NCBI GenBank assembly: GCA_025362915.1
Contig: JANYEU010000085.1
Coordinates: 1-18,462 of the forward strand
DNA: 18,462 bases
Reading direction: 5' to 3'
Source of the DNA: Chitinophagaceae bacterium
GTDB taxonomy: Bacteria > Bacteroidota > Bacteroidia > Chitinophagales > Chitinophagaceae
Both the position numbers and the translations under genes were made by a program. Under the pieces are notes generated by a model, which saw only the letters and a list, made by a program, of their open reading frames with translations, made no database searches and had not been told where the DNA came from. The stretch's first letter is position 1, and every line of letters begins with the position of its first letter. This document shows positions 13,923-18,462 of this stretch, piece by piece.

Positions 13923-13965
13923 TTTGTGGAACTTTAAAGTGGTGGTAAAGCAAAATAATTTGAAG

Positions 13966-14064
13966 AAAAGGTATAGATGCAAAAGGTATAACTCATTTAA
14001 ATAATTCAGATACCTTACCTCTCTATAATCTTATAAACCTACATAAAAGGTATTCATTATACCT
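13966..14064. promoter_or_regulatory. Cluster of AAGGTAT / ATACCTT half-sites upstream of the envelope operon
   Basis: Five copies of (A)AGGTAT or its complement occur within 100 bases: AAAAGGTATA at 13966-13975 and 13981-13990, ATACCTT at 14010-14016, AAAAGGTAT at 14045-14053 and ATACCT at 14059-14064. The last pair is an inverted repeat with a 5-base spacer (AGGTAT-TCATT-ATACCT), and the second and third are inverted across about 20 bases. The region is otherwise empty and lies between the raiA terminator and the glucosaminidase gene, where an operator would be expected. No protein is identified. Confidence 0.4.
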
Positions 14065-14089
14065 GATTAGTTATTTTTTTATCCTACAT

Positions 14090-14116
14090 GGCAATAAAGT
14101 CGTTATTTTTATTGCC
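14090..14116 (+). promoter_or_regulatory. 9-bp perfect inverted repeat just upstream of the glucosaminidase start
   Basis: GGCAATAAA and TTTATTGCC pair exactly around a 9-base loop and end 6 or 15 bases before the two candidate start codons (14123 or 14132). It could be an operator or an RNA hairpin affecting translation initiation. A T-run is inside the loop rather than after the stem, so it is not a standard terminator. Confidence 0.4.
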
Positions 14117-14131
14117 GCTCAAATGCTTGTT

Positions 14132-14548
14132 ATGCGTTATATATTGGTTATTATTACCTGCTTTTTGATAAGCAGCCGGCTATATGCCCAAACAGAAAAT
14201 GAGATATATTGCTACATGGTAAAGATCGGAATCAAACATCCTGATGTTGTTTTGAAGCAAGCTATTTTTGAAACAGGGCATTTCAAATCGCAAATTTATA
14301 AAAAGAGAAACAACCTTTTTGGGTTTAGACAAAGGAAATACATTACTTATGATAACTGGAAGAAATGTATAGATTATTATAAGGTTTGGCAGGATAAACA
14401 TTACACTAATGATAGCCTGAACTATTACAAGTTTTTGGAAAATCGGAATTTTAGTGGGCTAGATAGGTTAAGGTATAGTAAGGAACTAAGAAATACAAGA
14501 ATAAAAGCAAACCTCAATTGTTCGGTAGATGATAAACAGGAAAAATAA
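14132..14548 (+). CDS. Secreted glucosaminidase-domain protein (peptidoglycan hydrolase family)
   Basis: From the ATG at 14132 the product has 138 residues; an in-frame ATG at 14123 would add three. It has a signal peptide (MRYILVIITCFLISSRLYAQ). It then shows a compact glucosaminidase/lysozyme-like domain: LKQAIFETGHFKSQ with the probable catalytic Glu47, NNLFGFR at 60-66, and a Tyr/Trp-rich stretch (YDNWKKCIDYYKVWQ). Such domains (PF01832 type) cleave beta-1,4 bonds next to N-acetylglucosamine in peptidoglycan. It is short, about the minimum for the fold, with no cell-wall binding repeat. Its stop codon lies 20 bases inside the following SGNH gene in another frame, implying translational coupling. 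Sitting first in an operon with an O-acylation pair, it may act on, or be controlled by, the same glycan. Confidence 0.82.
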   Translation: MRYILVIITCFLISSRLYAQTENEIYCYMVKIGIKHPDVVLKQAIFETGHFKSQIYKKRNNLFGFRQRKYITYDNWKKCIDYYKVWQDKHYTNDSLNYYKFLENRNFSGLDRLRYSKELRNTRIKANLNCSVDDKQEK

Positions 14549-15875
14549 ATTATGGCAGCCCTTTATGATAATTGGTTATGCCATTATGTTGCTATTTATT
14601 TTATCTTTTTTCAAGCTACCCGTTGGCATTTTAAATGGATTGGAAAGAATAGACATTCTTGCTGATGTAAAAAAAACAAAATCCTCTCTGGCGAGTACCA
14701 TCGCTAAAAAAGACACAATGCCATTTGCAAATAATGGCACTATCCCAAAAGACTTCACCCTAATAGCCGATTTTGGCCATGATTCTGCCTGTTCACTCAA
14801 CTACTTTTTTAAGAAATTGGATAGCGCCAAACTTGCTGGCAAGAAAGTTAGGATTGCGTATTTTGGAGATTCATTTGTTGAGGGAGATGAGATAACAGAT
14901 GAAATCCGTTTACAACTACAAACCCTTTTTGGCGGAAATGGAATTGGGTTTTTGCCAGTACAGTCTTCGGTTGTTTATTTATATACGCAAGTAAAAATGA
15001 ATGGTTCTGATTGGATAGACTATAATTTTAGGGATAACCCCTATAAATTTCCTTTGGGACTATCGGGTCATTTGTTTTATCCATACATAAATGCATCTGT
15101 AGAATACAGACCCAAGACTAGCTGGTTACCCACCGAAGCAAAGCTATACACTGGAAAAATGGCAGGGAAGGCAACAATTCATACTAACGTAAATGGCAAA
15201 AACGGATTAGTAACCACTATTTCCAATCAAGTAATTAATGAAACAATACTGAGTGCCGCTACGCCTATAAGTACCCTTAAAATAAATACCACAAGCGAAG
15301 AAATGCCTGTTTACGGCATCAGCTTAGAAGGAAGCAAAGGCGTTTATTTGGATAACTATTCTTTTAGGGGCAATACGGGTATACTTACCCAGCAGATAAG
15401 TAAGGAGATAATGGCAGGGCTGAACAAATACTTGAAATACGATTTGATAATAATTCACTACGGCATCAATGCGGTGGAGCATGATAAACAATCTTTCCCT
15501 TGGTTTGAAGCGAGCATGAACACAATTATCAGGAACATGAGGAGAGGCTTTGGCAATGTGCCAATATTGTTGGTTTCTACAAGCGATATGGGTTATAAAT
15601 ATGACGGAAAATATATGACGGAGAAGGCGGTTCCGTATATGGTGGCTACGCAAAATAAGATTGCCCGAACCAATAAGGTAGCTTTTTGGAATTTGTTTGA
15701 AGCCATGGGAGGAGATAATACCATAACAAAGTGGGTTGAAGGAGACACCGTGTTGGCTGCTAAAGATTATACCCACATGAATGTAAAAGGAGCAAAAAAA
15801 ATTGGCGACTTGTTTTTTGAAAAGCTGATTGCCTCTAAAAATTATTATCAGGGTCTTACATCCAATCACAAATAA
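14529..15875 (+). CDS. Membrane-anchored SGNH/GDSL hydrolase-like protein, MBOAT partner
   Basis: The 448-aa protein has an N-terminal membrane anchor (about residues 12-30) and a long periplasmic part. SGNH hydrolase blocks are visible: FGDSF with the nucleophile Ser115, HYGINA with Gly312 and Asn314, and DYTHMN with Asp413 and His416. Between blocks I and III lies an insert of almost 200 residues that looks beta-rich, possibly a glycan-binding or carbohydrate-esterase-type accessory domain. Proteins of this layout next to an MBOAT gene (AlgJ/AlgX, PatB, DltD-like) transfer or remove acyl groups on exported glycans. The start overlaps the glucosaminidase gene by 20 bases and the stop is 9 bases before the MBOAT start. 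Whether it is a transferase or an esterase cannot be told. Confidence 0.85.
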   Translation: MINRKNKLWQPFMIIGYAIMLLFILSFFKLPVGILNGLERIDILADVKKTKSSLASTIAKKDTMPFANNGTIPKDFTLIADFGHDSACSLNYFFKKLDSAKLAGKKVRIAYFGDSFVEGDEITDEIRLQLQTLFGGNGIGFLPVQSSVVYLYTQVKMNGSDWIDYNFRDNPYKFPLGLSGHLFYPYINASVEYRPKTSWLPTEAKLYTGKMAGKATIHTNVNGKNGLVTTISNQVINETILSAATPISTLKINTTSEEMPVYGISLEGSKGVYLDNYSFRGNTGILTQQISKEIMAGLNKYLKYDLIIIHYGINAVEHDKQSFPWFEASMNTIIRNMRRGFGNVPILLVSTSDMGYKYDGKYMTEKAVPYMVATQNKIARTNKVAFWNLFEAMGGDNTITKWVEGDTVLAAKDYTHMNVKGAKKIGDLFFEKLIASKNYYQGLTSNHK

Positions 15876-15884
15876 ACCAACCAC

Positions 15885-17372
15885 ATGCAAGGCATAGACA
15901 TACATAAACTGCTGGATACCTTATTATATCACGAGAAAGATCCCCTGCTTTTCAACAGTTCCTTTTTCTTGTTTTTCTTCGGGTTCTTCTTGCTGGTGTA
16001 TGTAATTGGCTATCAGTTTACCAAGTTACGCGTTTATTTGCTTACCCTTTTTTCGCTTTATTTCTTTTATAAAACCTGCGGTTGGTACGTGGCTTTTATA
16101 TTGATTGCTGCCGTTTTCGATTATAATATCAGCCATGCCATTTACAAAACCGAAAATAAGACCAACAAAAAGACGATGCTTGTAGGTAGCATCATTCTAA
16201 ACCTTGGGTTGTTGTTCTATTTTAAATACACCAACTTCTTCATCGGTATCATCAACGATTTTGGTACACACAACATCAATTATCTAAAGCTTGTCTTACC
16301 GGTAGGTATTTCGTTCTACACCTTCGAAAACCTTAGCTATACCGTAGATGTTTACAGAGGAACTTTTAAACCCGTTAATAAATTTATCGATTACCTGTTT
16401 TTCCTTTCCTTTTTCCCCAAGTTGATGATGGGACCAATAGTGAGGGCGGCAGATTTTATCCCACAAATAAACCGAGAGCCTTTAATTAGCGAAAAACAAG
16501 TGGGAGAGGGCTTGTATTTGATTACCGCAGGAATAATAAAAAAGGTAATCATCAGCGATTATATTAATGCCAACTACGTAATAAATATTTTCGATAACCC
16601 ATCTGCACATACTGGCATAGAATGTTTGATGGCGGTGTATGGCTATGCGATGGTTATTTACTGCGATTTTTCTGGCTATTCGGACATTGCCATCGGCATT
16701 GCAAAGTGGATGGGTTTCGATATAAATATCAATTTTCTGTCACCGTACCAGTCTGCCAGCATTGCCGAGTTCTGGCGAAGGTGGCACATCTCGCTTTCCT
16801 CCTGGCTAAAAGATTACGTCTATATCCCCCTTGGTGGCAGCCGGGAAGGCACTTTCAATACGTACAGAAACATGTTTATCACCATGCTTGTGGGCGGACT
16901 TTGGCATGGCGCAAGTTGGAACTTTATCTTTTGGGGAGGATTGCATGGGGCGGCTTTGGCAGTGGAAAAACTGCGAAACAGTTTTGGGCGGAAGCATTTA
17001 ATACTGTTGCCCTATTCATCCAAAGCCACCCAGGTAGCCGCCACTATTATCACCTTTCATTTTGTTTGTTTGGGATGGATATTTTTCCGTTGCGATTCTT
17101 TTGCCGATAGTTGGATCATGCTAAAACAGATAGTCACCAATTTTCAACCGAAACTATTAAAGCATCTTTTGCAAGGATATGCCTCTGTTTTTATCTTGCT
17201 GGCAATAGCGGCTATCCTTCATTCCATCAATGCCAAAACAGAGGACGGCTTTAAACAATTGCTGATAAAAGCACCTTTACCCCTCAAGATACTCTACTTT
17301 TTCATCTGCGTTTATATTGCCATACAGCTAAAACAATCTGCAGTGATAAGACCTATTTACTTGCAGTTTTAG
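15885..17372 (+). CDS. MBOAT-family O-acyltransferase (AlgI/PatA-like)
   Basis: This polytopic 495-aa membrane protein carries the MBOAT hallmarks: VLPVGISFYTFENLSY (about 137-152), MMGPIVRAADF (181-191), DFSGYSDIAIG (261-271), FWRRWHISLSSWLKDYVYIP with His301 (about 296-315), and GGLWHGASWNF with the conserved catalytic His341. AlgI, PatA and DltB relatives pass an acetyl group from the cytosol across the membrane to a periplasmic partner. The partner here is surely the SGNH protein encoded 9 bases upstream. The acceptor may be peptidoglycan (suggested by the glucosaminidase in the same operon) or an exopolysaccharide. The length is normal and no defect is visible. Confidence 0.93.
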   Translation: MQGIDIHKLLDTLLYHEKDPLLFNSSFFLFFFGFFLLVYVIGYQFTKLRVYLLTLFSLYFFYKTCGWYVAFILIAAVFDYNISHAIYKTENKTNKKTMLVGSIILNLGLLFYFKYTNFFIGIINDFGTHNINYLKLVLPVGISFYTFENLSYTVDVYRGTFKPVNKFIDYLFFLSFFPKLMMGPIVRAADFIPQINREPLISEKQVGEGLYLITAGIIKKVIISDYINANYVINIFDNPSAHTGIECLMAVYGYAMVIYCDFSGYSDIAIGIAKWMGFDININFLSPYQSASIAEFWRRWHISLSSWLKDYVYIPLGGSREGTFNTYRNMFITMLVGGLWHGASWNFIFWGGLHGAALAVEKLRNSFGRKHLILLPYSSKATQVAATIITFHFVCLGWIFFRCDSFADSWIMLKQIVTNFQPKLLKHLLQGYASVFILLAIAAILHSINAKTEDGFKQLLIKAPLPLKILYFFICVYIAIQLKQSAVIRPIYLQF

Positions 17373-17398
17373 AAACACCCTGAGCTGTTTTATTTTTT
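17373..17398 (+). terminator. Weak terminator-like hairpin after the MBOAT gene
   Basis: AAACA (17373-17377) and TGTTT (17386-17390) can pair with an 8-base loop, followed by TATTTTTT. The stem is only five bp plus a broken extension, so it is a poor but well-placed terminator, directly after the stop codon. Confidence 0.35.
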
Positions 17399-17491
17399 AG
17401 TTTACACTTGAAATAGCTATTAATCAATCAGCTAAATACGTTCAAAGCATCGTTCTGCCAGATCCTAATGTGTGTTGGTCCTCCTTGCATT

Positions 17492-17743
17492 CAATTGGAT
17501 ACGGCTTGTAACCAATTGGATGCGACCTAAAACTAAGTGAAATATCCTTGTATCTTAATGCTTTTAGTTTGTTTTCAATAAGATATGACTATAATTCGAT
17601 ATGATATACTTTGTAACCAATTGGTTATGACCCTAAACCAATTGGATAAGGGGCAAAACCGAGTGAAATACCCCTGTTTTCTATTGAATACAACCCGCAT
17701 TCAATTGGATACAAGCCGTAATGGAATGGAATAGGGTTGTATT
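17492..17743. repeat. Twelve-unit degenerate intergenic array with exact 21-bp period (CCAATTGGAT core)
   Basis: Taking CAATTGGAT as core, units begin at 17492, 17513, 17534, 17555, 17576, 17597, 17618, 17639, 17660, 17681, 17702 and 17723, each exactly 21 bases apart. Cores at 17492, 17513, 17639 and 17702 are exact; 17618 has 8 of 9; 17576 and 17681 have 7 of 9; the others are weaker, 17555 being barely recognisable. The best copies read AACCAATTGGAT, so the core is a palindrome (CCAATTGG). Units 2-3 and 8-9 share the pattern CAATTGGAT..AAAAC followed by AGTGAAATA, which suggests a 126-base higher-order unit. The array fills the gap between the MBOAT gene and the ClC gene; nothing else is recognised between 17744 and 17944. 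Confidence 0.85.
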
Positions 17744-17944
17744 TTAGGAAGAATGACGTTGGCTAAACTGATTTTAATACTGAGAAAAACATTTTCTTCT
17801 CTTCCACTTTAAGAACGTCAACGGATGCTTCACTTATCTTTTGGCAGGAACTTCACTCTATGCCCATCGGTATCTTTTTAGTATATTCTAATTAAAAAAT
17901 TGCTCCAATACAATCTTGCCATCTTTTACTTCCTATAACATTAT

Positions 17945-18462
17945 CTAAACCGCAGAATCTCCTTTTGCTTCTATTTCTTCTTCATGAATCTCTTTTAAAA
18001 ACTGGTCTTTTAGGTGGTCGTAAAAAGAATGTTTACTCATAAACTTCGACACCAAATTGGCGCAAAGCGAAGCAAAGAGGATATAAAAAATAATGTTGTG
18101 GCTATTGGTCATCTCTAACACTAGGATGGCAGAAGTAAAAGGGCTTCTGGTAACACCGGTTAAAAAACCTGCCATTCCACACAAGATAATTAGGTTGGTA
18201 GAGGAGGCTGCAAGGTGTAGCCAGCCAGCAATAACGGCTCCTATGCTGGCGCCAGCAGTTAGTGCAGGCGCAAAAACACCGCCCGAACCACCAACCGTAA
18301 AAGAAAAGACAGGCCCTATTATCCTTAAAATGGGCATGTACCATTCTAAGTGTTTATCGTTGGTAAACAGGGTGGTTATCATTATTTCCTTTCCAGAACC
18401 AAACAGTCGGCTATCAATCAAGACACCAAAAGAGGCAATGACCAACCCGCAAAAAATGATGT
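17945..18462 (-). CDS. ClC-family chloride channel / H+-Cl- exchanger, C-terminal part (cut by window edge)
   Basis: About 172 residues of the C-terminal half are present and the frame stays open to the right edge, so the start lies outside. The signature GSGGVFAPALTAGASIG is the ClC GxFxP selectivity-filter motif that helps form the central anion site. The upstream FGSGKEI matches the usual GSG segment before it, and ILCGMAGFLTGVTRSPFTSAILVLEMT is the conserved helix pair that follows. The protein ends about 45 residues after the last membrane segment begins, without CBS domains, as in many prokaryotic ClC proteins. It moves chloride, possibly in exchange for protons, across the inner membrane. 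A TTG at 18445 is not a real start, since conserved sequence continues before it. Confidence 0.93.
   Translation of the reverse strand, partial: IIFCGLVIASFGVLIDSRLFGSGKEIMITTLFTNDKHLEWYMPILRIIGPVFSFTVGGSGGVFAPALTAGASIGAVIAGWLHLAASSTNLIILCGMAGFLTGVTRSPFTSAILVLEMTNSHNIIFYILFASLCANLVSKFMSKHSFYDHLKDQFLKEIHEEEIEAKGDSAV

Noticed and set aside
15324..15905. 193-codon frame on the - strand over the SGNH gene.
   Set aside because: Antisense to a gene with complete SGNH blocks and coupled neighbours; no independent signal.
16622..17110. 162-codon frame inside the MBOAT gene.
   Set aside because: Out-of-frame shadow of the MBOAT coding sequence; the His/Trp/Cys-rich translation is not protein-like.
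17492..17743. Possible CRISPR array because of regular spacing.
   Set aside because: The period of 21 bases leaves no room for repeat plus spacer, the linkers are themselves similar, and no cas gene is present. The same holds for the array at 4399-4540.
17744..17944. Inverted words TGACGTT (17754-17760) and AACGTCA (17814-17820).
   Set aside because: Seven-base arms with a loop of more than 50 bases in AT-rich DNA are expected by chance; nothing else supports a structure.

Overview
The window looks like a chromosomal piece of a low-GC member of the Bacteroidetes (Bacteroidota), probably near the Chitinophagaceae. The evidence is a promoter matching the Bacteroidetes consensus TTTG-N19-TAnnTTTG exactly in front of rpsU, an rpsU-xerC-raiA block typical of the phylum, fused FAD/Fe-S dehydrogenase and UxaA-family proteins of Bacteroidetes type, and a general scarcity of Shine-Dalgarno sequences. 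This assignment is inference from gene content, not from a search.

Layout: a 58-bp perfect palindrome opens the window. A promoter and a 974-aa FAD + Fe-S 2-hydroxyacid dehydrogenase (+) follow. Next are a small predicted outer-membrane protein (+) and a convergent, overlapping LOG/TIGR00730 nucleotide hydrolase (-). Then comes an intergenic array with an exact 21-bp period, and a three-gene catabolic operon on the - strand (UxaA-family dehydratase, SDR dehydrogenase, FAH-family hydrolase). That operon ends in a clear intrinsic terminator and could take an L-fuconate-like sugar acid to pyruvate plus lactate. A graveyard region (8.2-8.9 kb) holds a frameshifted IS982-like transposase relic and the C-terminal tail of another lost gene. 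An AT-rich divergent pair of polytopic GT-C-like membrane proteins follows, then ribE (-).

The right third starts with a translation/replication housekeeping block: rpsU, xerC and raiA, with terminators after rpsU and raiA. It is followed by a tightly packed, overlapping three-gene envelope operon: secreted glucosaminidase, membrane-anchored SGNH hydrolase, and MBOAT O-acyltransferase. This operon probably modifies peptidoglycan or an exported glycan by O-acylation. A second intergenic array, again with an exact 21-bp period but a different core sequence, separates it from a ClC chloride channel gene cut by the right edge.

The signals most worth following are the two 21-bp-pitch arrays of small palindromes, which share period and architecture but not sequence, and the glucosaminidase-SGNH-MBOAT operon with its cluster of AAGGTAT half-sites and a hairpin in the leader. 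No CRISPR array, tRNA, rRNA or intact mobile element was seen.
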